Shown: positions 1 through 11,963, numbered from the stretch's first letter. The stretch: 64,000 nucleotides of DNA from Lepisosteus oculatus (GCF_040954835.1 NC_090711.1:317501-381500), one strand, 5' to 3'. Program-made: numbers and translations. Notes: generated by a model not told the origin, from the letters alone.

Positions 1-154
1 ATGAAATGTGACAGCTGTGGTAATCAAGGCTGGGCCTGGACAGTGCTGGGTTGCGAGACCTCTAAGGAACGCCATGTCGCTGTCTGTCAAAGGTGTTGAC
101 CAGTTGGTGAGTTTCCAGTCCAGTTCCACAGTGTGGTAACATTCAGAAACTGTG

Positions 155-382
155 CTATAGGAGTTGCTGTCCTTTAAACAAGTCATTAAACAAAAGTCTC
201 CCAGCCACTTGAATTTCACAGATCCCCGGTAACTGATGGCGAGAGTAGGAGTAATAACTCCAGTGTCCAGGTTGCATCTCACTCTGGGAGAGTGACATGG
301 GCCCTCTCCAATATGTATGTCTCTCTGGGATCGTTTGTGATGGAAAGCACTATACAAATGCAAATTATTTAACCAAATAGGT
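155..382 (+). repeat. Diverged fish interspersed repeat (SINE- or LINE-tail-like)
   Basis: The order of short landmarks matches a repeat that is very common in fish genomes: 'gctgtccttt', then 'gtcattaaac', then 'gagtaggagtaataactcc', then 'agtgtccagg', ending in 'aaagcactatacaaatgcaa', which resembles the usual 'aaagcgctatataaatgtaa' end. This copy is old and has many differences. I recognise the pattern from memory and cannot name the family. Confidence 0.5.
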
Positions 383-601
383 ACATCTGATTATTTCTTC
401 TTTCCTTAAAGTAAACATTTTAACAATTTCCCATGGAGTTTGGTACATTGGAAATGAGAAGGATTAATGGGATGATGGGCACAGGAGTCTGTCAGTCCTC
501 TCTCCTCTCTCCAAACCGCCTTGCCATTGCCCTTGCTGCTTGCTAATTGATTCCAGGATCTCCGCCAGCTTTTATTTGAAGGATCCCAGAAAACATGTTT
601 C

Positions 602-1290
602 ATATGTGCCCTGGAGAGAATGAGGAGAAGTGAGGTGCTTCCATGGGGTGTGCACCAGCTCACTGTCTGTCTCCTGTCTGTCTCCTGTCTGTCTCCTGTC
701 TCAGAGGAGAGCCAGGGCGAGATTGAGGTGAAGGACCCATGTGCCTGCGAGAGCTTGGTGGAGTTCCAGCAAAGCACCTTGAGCACCCTGGAGCAGCTGA
801 CACAGAAACATATCCTTTCTAAGGCTAAGCTAGACCCACAGACCCATGGCCAGCTCTGGTCTGGCCCATCTTACTGAGAGCGACAGCCATATCGCAGACA
901 CTAGGTCCAACACACAGTGCAGGGGTGGGACATGGAGCTGACACAAATGGAACATCTTGCACAGTGGCCTATGCCTCTGGGACCTCCATCTCTTTGTACT
1001 GTTTTGTCCCTTGTTGACTGCACCTTGATATTCCATAGGAGCGAGACAGAGCACTGCCTGAAAGAGCAGACAAAGTGTGTACACTGCCCCACTCAGACAC
1101 TGCTGTGTGATGAGTAAGAGGGCTTCAATGACTCTTTGTGAGGATGTTCTCTGCATGCTTGACCTCTGCCCCAAGTGTCGATCTGGCTGGAAAGAGATCC
1201 TTGTGAATTTCACTCATTCGGAAGCTAATGTGCCCGCAGAAGGTTCCTTTACAGGAGAGCTGCCAAAAGTGGTTTCTTTTCACTGATTTA
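602..1290 (+). other. Exon-like patch, unidentified; may be a decayed gene
   Basis: Three short open stretches on the + strand look more protein-like than chance. One (about 702-877) follows a good pyrimidine tract and CAG acceptor and reads EIEVKDPCACESLVEF, then a leucine-rich helix-like run. A second (about 1039-1110) lies between an acceptor-like 'ttccatag' and a donor-like 'gatgagtaag' and has the spacing CLKEQTKCVHC. A third (about 1120-1286) reads LCMLDLCPKCRSGWKEIL. The cysteine content suggests a secreted protein, but I recognise no family, the frames are not shown to join, and no start is seen. It could equally be chance open frame next to a tandem repeat. Confidence 0.15.
664..701 (+). 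repeat. 11-bp tandem repeat (tgtctgtctcc)
   Basis: Three full head-to-tail units of 'tgtctgtctcc' followed by a partial unit. It forms a pyrimidine-rich tract ending in 'tctcag', which could act as a splice acceptor for the exon-like patch that follows. Confidence 0.9.
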
Positions 1291-4200
1291 TTATTTGTCT
1301 TTTAAATGATCACGAACACGTGATGGAGGTTGGTGAACAATGAGAGTTTTATGGCTGCAGCCTTAAGCAGGAGTTATAAAATTCAGATCCACCAGCTGTG
1401 GTCTGCCAGATTCCACATGCTGCAATGTCAATATACCAAGGCGCACTTTCTCATGACAGGTACACTAACAGCGCAGTGCTAGTTTGATATGCCCAAGATT
1501 GTTTATAGTCTTTAAAAAGAAATGAAAGCAGTGCCAGGCCAGTGAGTTTCTGTGTTTAAAAGTGTATATGTGAGAGAAGTGTGTTCTGCAGAAAAGGAGG
1601 GGCTAGAGGCCTCTTTAAATCATCAACAGCTGAAAAACCTGGAATGAGTGTTTACTGTGTTTCATATAAGCAATCAATTATCCAGTTACTGCTTATTAAG
1701 CACTGTGGAGCTATAATATAGACATGAACTGAAAGGCTGTGTGGCTGAGATCAGAACTGCACACAGCAGCATAGTGCTCTCTCCTCTGAGTCCGCTCTCT
1801 AAACACTGTGCTCTCTGAACCTAACGCTCAGTAACAGCTCACTGAAGACTACGTAAGAGCTCAATATGACGATAGCACAACACGGGCTTTCTCTGCAAGT
1901 TCCTTAACAGCTGGCACTGGCAGGGATGACGGCCCGGCTGGAAGATCTGGAGAACCAGCTGCTGTCCAGGAAGTGAGGTGCAGATCTTCTGTTGAAGGGG
2001 GCTCCTGTCACTCGACTCTGTACTCTCTGTATTAAGGGTTCTCTGTGACCACAACCTGCTTGTATAACAGAAACACTAACATCATTCAGAACACACTGGG
2101 ACCTGGCTCACAGTAGGATCTTCACCTCACACACTGTCCAGACTATGAAGGTGATGAGCCAGGCTTGGGTTTCCATTGTAAATGCTGATAAATCCCACAA
2201 TCAGGCCGCTCAAGATTCATCTGTTGCTTTAATTGTTGATCATCCTGCTGAATACAATTTCTCTCTCTCTAGTTTTTTTCATAAAACCTTACCCCCCTCA
2301 CTACATTGAAAAAATAACCCTTTATCTTTCTTTTTTACAGTAAAAGAGCAAGAAACAGGCACTACTGTATATCAGCTCTAATATCTCTTAGTGGGCAGCA
2401 GAGCCAAAATCTTATCATCATGGGTTTTTATTTTATGTCTTTTAATGTAAAAGAAGTTATATTTGCTTCTTGATATAATTATTAAAAAAGGAAACTGGTA
2501 TCTATGTTTCTAAATGATATATTAAATATATTTACAAAATAACTCAGTTAATCAGTTAATACAAGTATTTCATACTGTCATTTAAACTTTGCTGACACAG
2601 TTGTTTATATAAAAGAAAAAATATTTATTGAATAACAAAAGGTAAATGCAATATTGAGTCTGTTTTAAATAACAACTGTAAATATTTTTTTCTGTAATGA
2701 AAACTGAAGGAGGGATAAGTAGAGACAACACACAGCACATCCCGAACATGCACTGCAAATGGAATGGGTTTCCCTGTCTGTAAAGCCAGTCTGGGGTCAT
2801 ATCCCTGATTTCAGGTGACAATACTCCAAGGATATGAATTCTTCAAACACCATCTTATCTGGTAGGATACCAGAAGGCTTTACAGTATCTTTATCTCAAA
2901 GGAATTGAATAGTTAATGAATTATCCATTTTGTTAATTCAGGTGGTAGTAGTCAACCCAGTATTTGCAGTGCTGTGAAGAGAGGAAGTCTCACAGGTAAA
3001 GACTGGACTGTAACAGTCTATTACGCCGCCAGTGTACATTCCTTTCCACGTGAACACCTCTCTTGCTGGGTGTGGAAAGCTATGTAGCCACAGCACTCTG
3101 AAGAACAGAGTCTTCCCTGCTCACCACAGAATGCGCAGGGTCTGCGCTCAGCCACTCCAGTGAGAACTGCTGAGTTCTCGGTGATGATGGGCAGAAACGA
3201 TAAGCACATTTTTGTAATCATACAGGGTAATTCAGCTAAAGACTTATGTAAGAGAAATGCTCATGTAGTGTGCTTACCTTATATAATGTTAATCAATGTC
3301 AAAAAGTATAGAAGACACAAAGCTGTTTCTTTGAAAGTGTCATTCATACATTGCAATCTAGGAGAGATGGTTTAGCTTGGGTAGCTTTCACATTACTTTC
3401 AACATCTCCAGCTTTAGAAATAATGATCATTCCAAAGTGAAACCCTGGGGTTTTTTTAATAGCCAGTGTGGAAGAATGTCATCATATGTTTCAAAAATAC
3501 AACAAAAAAACACTGTAGCTCATATCATACTGTAGTATCATCCCTTCTCTTCTCGATGTTTCCGCATGACAGAAAGCTTTCTATGTTAATTGTTGCACAT
3601 ATCCCAACATAGACCAAGGATGCATTCAAAATTTAAATTCAATTGTTTTTTAAAATATATTTTTACATACGATCTGTTCCAGAACATCACAACGACAATC
3701 TTGCTGATTAAGAAAGGAATGTCCTGCTGTTATCCTGCATTCACTGCTTTTGTCTGGTGTTACTGTGAGGTGATAGGAAGGCCACAAACTGAATTAATCC
3801 TGTGAATGAGATTATAGGCCAGATGTTCAATCTTATGTTCAATATTAGAAGAGTCATCCTCTATAAACCAGATTTTTATATTTCCATATAAAAGAGGGAA
3901 ATATAAAAGCTCCATTAAAATTCTGCTCTTGCTGGATTTCTGTACTAATATTTCTTTGCTCCTGTGTTGTATTTTAAATAAAGAAAATTCTACTTTTCTG
4001 CAGATGTTTCTGCAGATATTTGTGAAAATTTGTGAACTCAGACTACCATATTATTTAATATGTAACTCTATATACTGTTTTTATCTGTATATTTCCTAAC
4101 AATCATTTTTGTAATAAAATAATTAAAAAAATAAATCCGTATTATTGCAGACAGTAATAAATAATTTTACTTTTTGGTTTCCAAAATAAAATATCAATAT

Positions 4201-4480
4201 TGAATTTAATCATCGCAATTGCAAACTGATGCTTTTTATGCATGTTTATGCAAACTTGTTCATGCAAAGGGAGTTTTCTGAGATACAACCTAAGCAGGAG
4301 ACACAGCTCTTTAACTACCAGTCAGAGGTCAACAGTGCAGCCCAGGCTGTGCAGAGCTGGCGAAGAGGCCTGTCAGAAAGATTGCTAATTGTTCTTGCAC
4401 AGAGTTGTGCTTTTCTCAGGTGAGCCCCATTCTCTTCCCATTAGCATGCTTAATAAGTCCCTTGAATGCCAATTGTTCCC
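1291..4480. other. Non-coding, nothing recognised
   Basis: AT-rich sequence, especially from 2.3 to 4.2 kb. Open frames are short and stop-rich on both strands, with no receptor motifs, no RNA gene and no recognisable mobile element. Confidence 0.6.
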
Positions 4481-4519
4481 TTAAAAACAAGTGCCATGTC
4501 ACTCCTGACCTTTGTCAGT

Positions 4520-4665
4520 TGTGGCTAATGAGGACTGATGGGGACGAGGAGCCGGTTTCCATTAATGATGTCTTTGGTGCCTTCCTGACAGGATTCTACA
4601 GAGAGGCTGAAATGTCATAGAATCCCCCAAGCCTTGTCAGTGAGACGGTAATTAGCCTCACATTA
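4520..4665. promoter_or_regulatory. Candidate homeodomain plus EBF-type site cluster
   Basis: Within about 140 bases there are three homeodomain-type cores, 'gctaatgagg' (4524), 'ccattaatgatg' (4559) and 'gtaattagcc' (4648), and between them 'tcccccaagc' (4623), which resembles an Olf/EBF site. Known vertebrate olfactory receptor enhancers combine Lhx2-type and EBF sites, and this patch lies upstream of a receptor cluster. Such short motifs also occur by chance, so this is a weak candidate. Confidence 0.2.
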
Positions 4666-4680
4666 CACTAATACAACTGC

Positions 4681-5290
4681 AGCAAAACAGAGACCAGAAC
4701 CTCCCTGTGTAAAAACAAACCTGAGATGTAAAAATTTATGAAAGTGTTCTCAATAGAAATTTTGAGAACTCCTCTTTCAATATTCTGTAGGCTTTATTCA
4801 CAAAAAATAAAAATAAATATTTTAACAGGATAAGTTGTTTTTGTTATAGTTTTATAGAAATAAACAGTTATATGAAATAATGGAATATATAGAGAAGAAA
4901 GACTTGACAGATACAGAATAAAATAAACTATCAACAAAGATTGAATGGCTGATGCTTTTATAAATATAGGTGATGTAAAGGTAACAACCTTTATGAACTT
5001 GTTCTTTTTTCTAATTTGCAATGTAAAATTAACATGAACTTATCTCATACACGGATATGACTCAATATACAGGTACAATGAAGTTCAGTAGTATTTAAGA
5101 GAAGCAAACCTAAACAAATGTAAGCTTATCTGGTGCTAAATCACTGTCTGTCAGAAGCAAATGGTTAGGTTTGAGAAGGGGTTACTTTACAGGGCTTTTT
5201 GTTTTCATATCTAGTTTATCTTTTTTAAATAAAGTTGCAAACTAGACTAGGCTATTTGACACATCTTGCTGGTTTTATAGTTCAGTGGCT
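4681..5290. other. Non-coding, nothing recognised
   Basis: AT-rich, with no frame, repeat or motif that I can assign. Confidence 0.5.
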
Positions 5291-5299
5291 AAGCAAATC

Positions 5300-5640
5300 T
5301 AAAATTTGCTGTTTCTTGAAGGCTCCCAGTCTGAGCTTCAACAACCTGACTGGGACGGTTATTCCAGAGAGCCACAGCTCTTTTTGTAAAGAATAATTCC
5401 ATATTCTCCATCCTAAATGGAATAAGGAACAGTTTTTGACCCCATGTAGTTTTTCCCCAGTTTGTGGAATAATGCCCTGGATTGATTGTACCTATCTCTC
5501 CTGGAATTTTAGATACTTGGATCCGATCTCCTCTCAATCCGCTTTGTTGAATACTGAAGAGAGTTAGCAGCAGTAATATATCTGTGTATGAATTCTTTCT
5601 GATTTCTGTAATACAGCAACCAAGACTGAACATCCATCCA
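5300..5640 (+). repeat. LINE-tail-like interspersed repeat remnant
   Basis: Contains 'cagagagccacagctctt', 'tgtaaagaataattccatat', 'ttagatacttggatccgatc' and 'caatactgaagagagttagc' in the order of a repeat that recurs as shorter pieces near 13.72, 19.46, 23.76-24.14, 46.28 and 49.95 kb. The recurring core there is 'ttaaagaagtgccttctgtc'. It looks like the 3' non-coding end of a LINE, but no coding part is attached. Confidence 0.45.
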
Positions 5641-5644
5641 TGAG

Positions 5645-5950
5645 TTTCCTAACCACTTCTTCCAAGTCAGGATAGCAGTAGAGATGGACTCTATCCCAGC
5701 AAGCAATGGATGCAAGGTGGGGTACACCCTCAACAGGACAGCCATCTATCCAGGACACACAGACATACTCACACCAGGGCCAGTTTTCCCGGATGCCAAT
5801 TTATCTACCAATATGTCTTTGGACTGTACAAGCAAAAATGGGGTACCCAGAAAAAACCCATGTGAATACAGGGAAAACATAGAAACTCCACTCAGGTCCA
5901 GCAACTGAACCCAGGGCCCCAGTGGTGAGAGACAATGCCACTGCAGACTT
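5645..5950 (-). repeat. Fish interspersed repeat ('tccatcc' family), minus strand
   Basis: Reads 'catccatccatgagtttcct', 'tctatcccagcaagcaatgg', 'gtacaccctcaacaggacag', 'catgtgaatacagggaaaac' and ends with 'gaacccagggccccagtggt'. This is a widespread fish repeat in reverse orientation. A plus-strand relative sits near 10.4 kb. The family name is not certain. Confidence 0.65.
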
Positions 5951-7009
5951 GCACCAATCTCCAGACTGAACACACAATTCTCAATAAGGTCTAACTGCCA
6001 GGGAATGGGAGGATCCTTATGCATAGCCATGAATCCTGCAGAGTGTAGAGAAGCACAGGGACAATATCCCAAACACATAATCCAGGGGCTTGGTCAATTG
6101 GAGAAGCAATGAGACCAGTAACCAGGGAAACCTAAGGAAGACTCTGAAAAATGAAATCCAAAGAGGTGCCCAAAAAAGGTTGTAGCCAGGATTAGGGGCC
6201 AAGAGATCAGTCAAAAAGGTTGAAACACACAAGGAAATACTACAGGAAGCTTGTCAATAGCAAGCATGGGTTGGTGCCTGAGGGAACTTTAAATACTGAA
6301 GGGAAAGGGATGTGTTGGATAATTGGTCCGGTAGTGAGAATTTGTGGAATCTGGGGCATGTGAGAATGTGATGGGTTCAATTAGGAATGAGATCGTGAGA
6401 CAGTGGTTTGGGAATGTAATGGTGTTTATGAGGGAGAGTGTGGGGCATGACACTAACTAGTGGATTAAAAACCTTTAACCTAAAGCATAATTTCCCAGGA
6501 TGTCCCTCCTTTAAACCCTCCTGGATGTGTGGTTCTCCTTCAGGCCGAGCTGAAGGACTGAAAACAGACATTTGTCACAGAGTATGCACTTGAGCAGGTG
6601 TATAATCAGCAGGGCAGTGATTCACTTGCAGACTGACCTTTATCACCTGAGCTGTTGCTGTTCTCTAATTAGCCCCCCTCCCCAGAACAATGGCCCAACC
6701 CTCTGTAAGCTGAGTGGCAAGACTGAGGCTCTTTTGTGTTGGACTGTCACCTGATCACCCACATTTATATACATTTTATATATATATATCTTTTCAACTT
6801 AAAAACATTAATGCACTGTGAAGAGATGGAAAATGGTCTCTCTTCATTAACTTTCCTTTCTAATGATTTCAGTTTTTTTACCTGTCTTGATCCAGAAAAC
6901 AAATGAATGAATAAAACATAAATGTAAATTGCAAGAAGGTGTAGAATAAAAACTGAATCTGCCGACCGGCTTTTCTAAGACAGAAGTACTTATGATTGCT
7001 AAAAGCTGG
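5951..7009. other. Non-coding, nothing recognised
   Basis: Mixed composition, with a short TA run near 6776-6790. No supported gene or element. Confidence 0.5.
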
Positions 7010-7170
7010 GTTTGCTCTTTCCCAATCAGTCATGTAAAGTTCTATGGTGCCTCAAGAGATTTCCTGTTCTATATCAGATTAATCTCAAGGTACTTTATGG
7101 TCTATATAAACATACATGCCAGTGGTCACAGAAGATGTTTTCTCATCTTCTTTAATCTGTAAGCAGGGCG
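7010..7170 (+). promoter_or_regulatory. Predicted promoter and non-coding exon 1 of the 7764 receptor
   Basis: A TATA box 'tctatataaa' lies at 7101-7110, preceded by a palindromic homeodomain-type site 'agattaatct'. A short exon would start about 30 bases further on and end at a splice donor GTGAGT at 7171. The matching acceptor is AG at 7740-7741, 22 bases before the start codon. This gives a roughly 40-base untranslated exon and a 571-base intron. It differs from the other promoters in the window, as it lacks the ATGACATCACA motif. Start and splicing are predicted, not shown. Confidence 0.5.
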
Positions 7171-7763
7171 GTGAGTGTACTTATCTAATTTATTTTTTAT
7201 TTCTTTACCTCCATTTTTTATTATTTCAAAATGCACCATGAAGCCCCCAGTATGTTGAACTTGGGGTCACTGTTTATAATATGCTGCAATATGAAAGTTA
7301 ATGATACAAAGTTTTTACTGGTAAGTATTTACTGAGGGGGTAATCAAATAATCAAACCCATGGTTTCTCATAACCAATCTGTAATATTTTCAGGTTGTAT
7401 TAGACATTTGTTTTAAAGTTGTAACAATAATATTTCTACAGTATGTATGGTATATTTATATCCCTGTTCTGAAAAATCTATTTTTTTTAATAAATAACAC
7501 AATTTGGAGAAAATTCCAAATTCCTTTGATTTTCTGGGAGATGCAAAATAATATACAATATATATTTACTTAAAAATTAAATAAAATATTTTACAGACCT
7601 CAAATCTGAAGGTGTTGAATTGAACCTCATTTGTTAAGTCATCTTTTTTTGGGGGGGCAGGTTTCCTCTCTGGTTTTCTGAGTGTAATAGGTAAAGCTTT
7701 CAAAAAATCATGTCTGTGTTTCTCCTCTGTGCTTAATGCAGTCCTGTGACAGAGTGCAGAGTG

Positions 7764-8714
7764 ATGAACACCTCTGTAGGTGCTTCCACCTGCAGCAACA
7801 TCTCCTGCTTCAAGGTTAGAGACACTCTTGAGACAGCAGTGGCAAAAAACACAATCATTGTCCTCCTGTGCATCTCCATCAACTTCATTAACGGGACTCT
7901 GGTGTACGTGTTCTTCAAGAATGAGATCCTCTACCAAAATTCCCGCTACATCCTCTTCATCCACATGGTTCTCAATGACATGATCCAATTGACCATTGCC
8001 GTACTCTTGCATGTGTTCAGCTATGTGTTTTTTACCATTAACGTCTCTTTCTGCTGCGTCATGTTGTTGATTGCCATCTTCACCACAATCAACACCCCTC
8101 TGAACCTGGCAGGCATGGCCATCGAGCGCTACATCGCCATCTGCCACCCCCTGCGCCACTCCCAGATCTGCACTGTGCGCCGCACCTACCTCCTCATTGC
8201 CCTCATCTGGACCCTGGGCGCCATTCAGATTCTGCCAGATCTGTTTGTGATCCTGGCAACAGAACCTTTCGCTTTCTTCCACTCCACTGTTTTTTGTTTG
8301 CGGGACACGGTTTTCCGGCATCCAGTCCTACTGAAAAAGAAGACCATCTTGCACGCTGTGTACCTGTGTTTTGTCTGGCTCACCCTCGTGTACACGTATT
8401 TCAGGATCCTGTTCGCAGCCAAGGCTGCCAGAGCAGACGCTAGAAAGGCTCGCAACACCGTCCTGCTGCACGCCGCCCAGCTCTTTATGTGCATGTTCAC
8501 TTACATAGGACCCCTGCTGGAGGGCATTCTCTTTTACATTTTCCCAAAGCACCAGTTAGAAGTGCAATTCGCTATTTATCTATTTGTTCAAGTGTTGCCC
8601 AGATTCTTGAGTCCCATTATCTATGGAATCAGAGACCAGACTTTTAAAAAATATCTACAAAATTACTTCTGTCTGTGTAAAATATGTAAATTTAGACAAT
8701 CCAGCTCTTCCTAA
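7764..8714 (+). CDS. Odorant receptor, OR131-2-like (subfamily A)
   Basis: An intact 316-residue seven-membrane-segment receptor of the rhodopsin class, expected in the membrane of olfactory sensory neurons, where it would bind odorants and signal through a G protein. Visible marks: N-terminal glycosylation sites (NTS at 2, NIS at 12); NGT in TM1; RYILFIHM at 61-68 before TM2; cysteines at 97-98 and 178 for the usual loop disulphide; the E/DRY-type motif as ERY at 121-123 followed by HPLRHSQICTVRRTY; KARNT at 228 entering TM6; and LSPIIYGIRD at 282-291 as the TM7 signature. Length is typical. An in-frame GTG 18 bases upstream would be an extension, but the ATG after the splice acceptor gives the MNTS start shared by relatives. 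Sequence outside the core is the most zebrafish OR131-2-like in the cluster. The ligand is unknown. Confidence 0.93.
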   Translation: MNTSVGASTCSNISCFKVRDTLETAVAKNTIIVLLCISINFINGTLVYVFFKNEILYQNSRYILFIHMVLNDMIQLTIAVLLHVFSYVFFTINVSFCCVMLLIAIFTTINTPLNLAGMAIERYIAICHPLRHSQICTVRRTYLLIALIWTLGAIQILPDLFVILATEPFAFFHSTVFCLRDTVFRHPVLLKKKTILHAVYLCFVWLTLVYTYFRILFAAKAARADARKARNTVLLHAAQLFMCMFTYIGPLLEGILFYIFPKHQLEVQFAIYLFVQVLPRFLSPIIYGIRDQTFKKYLQNYFCLCKICKFRQSSSS

Positions 8715-9655
8715 ATTTGTCCACCTCTTCAAAACATTGTAAAATCTCTCACTATACATACTATATACTGTATATATCAATGAAGTAAGGAATATCTCTG
8801 AAGTGTAACATTTCTACAGTGTTTGACTTTGATCCCCCCTTTCCCAGTGATCAAGATGTTGGGCTGCACTCACCACTGACCTTCAAACATGTGTTGATTA
8901 GGGGTTTTCATCTCTCCTCATTGATCTGAATCATGCTGAGGGGTCTGGAACGAAGACTGGCACACATGGAGCAGATCATACGACTGTCTTGAGCCATTTT
9001 CTTTCTTACTCCATCTGAGACCGTTTCTTGTAATGCTGTTTATTAGCTTTAGTGCTCTTGTTTTTGGATTTGTAAGATTGAGACGAATGTGTGATCAATG
9101 TCTTTCTGTATTTCCGACTGTAAAAACTGCTAAATTGATGGAAGCACACAGTACTCAGAAAACATATTCCTACTGTATACACTCAGTCACATCAGACTAC
9201 AATCTTTCCAATTGCTTTGTTTCTGGAATATTAAAACACTTCTGGTTAAATGTTTTAAAATACTACATTTATTCACTACAATCATTTTAATGATGTTGAG
9301 CAAAATAAATCTCTGTCAGTTCAGACAGTTTTGTTCAATATCTATGATTTTGCAGAAGAGGGCAGTGAACTGCTTCGCTGGCTTTTTCCCCTACTACATG
9401 TAAAACAGTGGTTCAGTGGTGTCAGTCTTGGTGCTGCCCTTAATTTGTATCAGAGGACATTAGTAGCCTTCCACTAAATCTTTTCATTAACAATAAAATA
9501 TGACAATACAACAAGAAGAGCTTAACTTTCCTTACAAAAGAGAAAACTTGCCATGTATTTTTTGCAGGTTTACTATGCTCCTTTTGCAATTTCACACTTT
9601 AGTACACTTTAGTTTTGTTGGTATATCACTGAAAACCATCAGACAGATTCTTCTA
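8715..9655. other. Non-coding 3' flank, nothing recognised
   Basis: AT-rich flank of the first receptor. There are possible polyadenylation signals but no repeat or gene that I can support. Confidence 0.5.
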
Positions 9656-9657
9656 CT

Positions 9658-9870
9658 CCAGGGGTGTCAAGCACATGGCCCGCTTGCTGTATCTGGCCGG
9701 CATTTGTCTGGTCTGTGTGGCAGCTGGAGTCAGAGCCATCTGTAAGGGTTTCCATTCGTGCCTTGAACCTGAAAAGTCCACCTACACAGCACTGTCTGTG
9801 CAGAGGGGCCCAACACTCCATCCAGTCGCATCACCCTTGTTGGATGATGTCACAGATCTAGTTTAACAGG
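9658..9870 (+). mobile_element. Possible hAT-type DNA transposon end, truncated
   Basis: The run 'caggggtgtcaagcacatgg' followed by 'cccgc' matches the terminal repeat that many vertebrate hAT elements share. No matching inverted end ('gacacccctg') was found nearby and no transposase is present, so only one end or a small fragment remains. Confidence 0.35.
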
Positions 9871-10374
9871 GACGTGTCTTAAAAAATTGAAACCACAAGT
9901 GGGCACTCTTTCAAATTCTGGAGCAACTTCAGTCAACATGCTGCATTTGTGCAAGATGTTGTTGCTGAAGAACAATAGCAGTAATTGTAGAAATGATCCA
10001 TCGGTGTTCAGTTTACTACCTTTTGGGAGTTCTGTTTACAAATTAAAAACAATAAAACACTGCTAATTATAAAACAAGGCAAGCAGCTTCTTACTTAACA
10101 TCACGGCGCTGTCTTAGTGTTACCAGTCTCTCAAGCAGAATTATCAGGATGTGTTGAACACTAATCCCAGAGTCTGTATAATTCATAATTCACTTCTGCA
10201 CTTTACCAATTGACACCAACACTTTAGATTGAGAAGGTAATTCATTCCTCAAAAACTGTTATAGTAATGTTAATAATTATGACTAATAATGCTAGAAAAC
10301 ACCCCGTACTAAGTGGTCAAAGTTTATGTTTTTGCTTAACAGGTATCTAGTGACTACACACAGCCTGTTTGGTC
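9871..10374. other. Non-coding, nothing recognised
   Basis: No supported feature. Part may belong to the truncated transposon on the left. Confidence 0.4.
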
Positions 10375-10590
10375 TACCTGTGTTCGTGTGGGTTTTCTCC
10401 AGGTGCAGCTTCCTCCTGGTTTCCAAAGACATACGGGGAGGTTTGAGTCTGTGAGATGTGTCTGTTTGAGTCTGTGAGTCACCTGCGATGAGCTGGTGTC
10501 CCGTCCAGGGTGTCTACCACCTCTGGCTCCCCAGCATCCCTGAACTGGAAGTAGCTGTTAGAAAACGGATGGGATCTATGGAAGATATAT
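10375..10590 (+). repeat. Fish interspersed repeat ('tccatcc' family), plus strand
   Basis: Reads 'gtgtgggttttctccaggtg', 'ccaaagacatacgggg', 'cctgcgatgagctggtgtcc', 'cgtccagggtgtctaccacc' and 'gaaaacggatgg'. This is the same widespread fish repeat as the minus-strand copy near 5.7 kb. Confidence 0.65.
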
Positions 10591-11289
10591 CGAGTACTAA
10601 AGGGAGGTATTTTGTTATTAAATAAACACCAAAACAGGAAACATTAAAAATGAATAAAACAGTGGTTGTGCCTGAAAAAAAAGCCCTGACAAAAGCCAGT
10701 TGTGGAATACTATACTATATACTATTAGAAGAGTAGTACAGCACAGTATAATACAGACACAGGAGAGACGGAATTATCCAACCCATGGAAAACTATGACA
10801 GAAGAAAGTATTTTAAACCAGAGAAAGATAATATAAATGTTCAGTGGTAAACTGAAAAACCTCAATAGAAATTACAGACTGACGTAAGATTAATGCAGAG
10901 TTCAAGGTGGTCTTTGTAGGCCTTGGCCAAAGCAGAGCTTCACATTATCTACAACAGAGGTTAGGCATGAACAAATGGCCCAGACAAAGTGCATTAATTC
11001 AATGACTTGAATAGGAATTAAACAAATATAAATAGTGACTTTGAAATAATCTAATAATAATCTTAATAATCGAATAATAATAATAATCTTACATGTTCTT
11101 AAAGATTCTGTGAAATTCGTAATCACACTGATATCAGAATATCAAGACCTACAAAGCAAACATCTGCTCTCACCCTATTTAATAAAGCTGAGTTGGTTTA
11201 ATGAGGACATTTCAGATAAGGTCTACTGGGATTTCCAATGCCAAGTTATACCACTCCCTGGATACTTATTATACTCCAATTATTCTGGT
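10591..11289. other. Non-coding, nothing recognised
   Basis: AT-rich, with an 'aataat' run near 11050-11090. No supported gene or element. Confidence 0.5.
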
Positions 11290-11387
11290 GTCAGTGATGA
11301 CATCACAATCAATTAGCAGTTGTTGAAAATGTTTATAAACAGATTGGTACCCCCTAAGTCTCACACACAGATTTCACATGGACTGAG
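11290..11387 (+). promoter_or_regulatory. Predicted promoter and exon 1 of the 11964 receptor (class P1)
   Basis: The string 'gatgacatcacaatcaatta' joins a CRE-like core (TGACATCA at 11298-11305) to a homeodomain-type CAATTA. A TATA box 'gtttataaac' follows at 11331-11340, and a short exon ends at the donor GTATGT at 11388. The acceptor is AG at 11960-11961. The same arrangement and spacing recur before the 26666 gene, which marks this as a promoter class. Evidence is motif order only. Confidence 0.55.
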
Positions 11388-11814
11388 GTATGTAATCTTT
11401 CAATAGTGATCTCTTAATTTTTTAATACTCTTCTTGAAAGCCAGATTTCAGTTCTTTTGAAGGATAAGAGCAGAGAAGTAGACTAACAAAACTCCACTTC
11501 AATTCACCTTCAGGTGCTTTTAGATTAATTTTATTTAGTTAAAATAACATACAAATTAATATTTGTTCAAGATCTCAGATTTAAATGTGTCTCTACGAAA
11601 CAGCTTCTTTCTTTTCTTGAACAAACACACATAGAAAAAATACTAGCAGGCTAGAATAAATAGACATGCTATTAATTACCACAGACCTTTGCAACTCAGG
11701 GATCCTTGCAGACACAGCTGTTAATTCTTCTGAACACACAACAGTGTCTGATAAATGATGAGGTGATTACTGTGTAAGAAAGTTAGGGGAGCACCTTTTA
11801 TGAGGTAGAGACAT

Positions 11815-11905
11815 GTGATTCTCAGACGGATCCTCAGATCAGTTAGCTACTAGCTACCAAAGAACTAGATGGAAGAAGTGGCTTGTCCATGTTTTGAGCC
11901 TTTAT
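11815..11905 (+). repeat. LINE-tail-like remnant inside the intron
   Basis: Contains 'gatcctcagatcagttagct' followed by 'actagctaccaaagaactag', the pattern of a common fish LINE 3' end. The same remnant is found before the 21466 gene (21290-21400) but not in the same form before the 17725 gene, so it is a useful marker of which introns are related. Confidence 0.5.
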
Positions 11906-11963
11906 TATGTCCTAATATTGGGATTTTTATTTCATTTCTAATGATAAAATTGTTTCCCCAGAT

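Noticed and set aside
7566-8321. A 251-codon minus-strand frame opposite the first receptor
   Set aside because: It is a shadow of the receptor, and similar shadows lie opposite the 11964, 17725 and 21466 genes at the same place. The + strand has all the family motifs.
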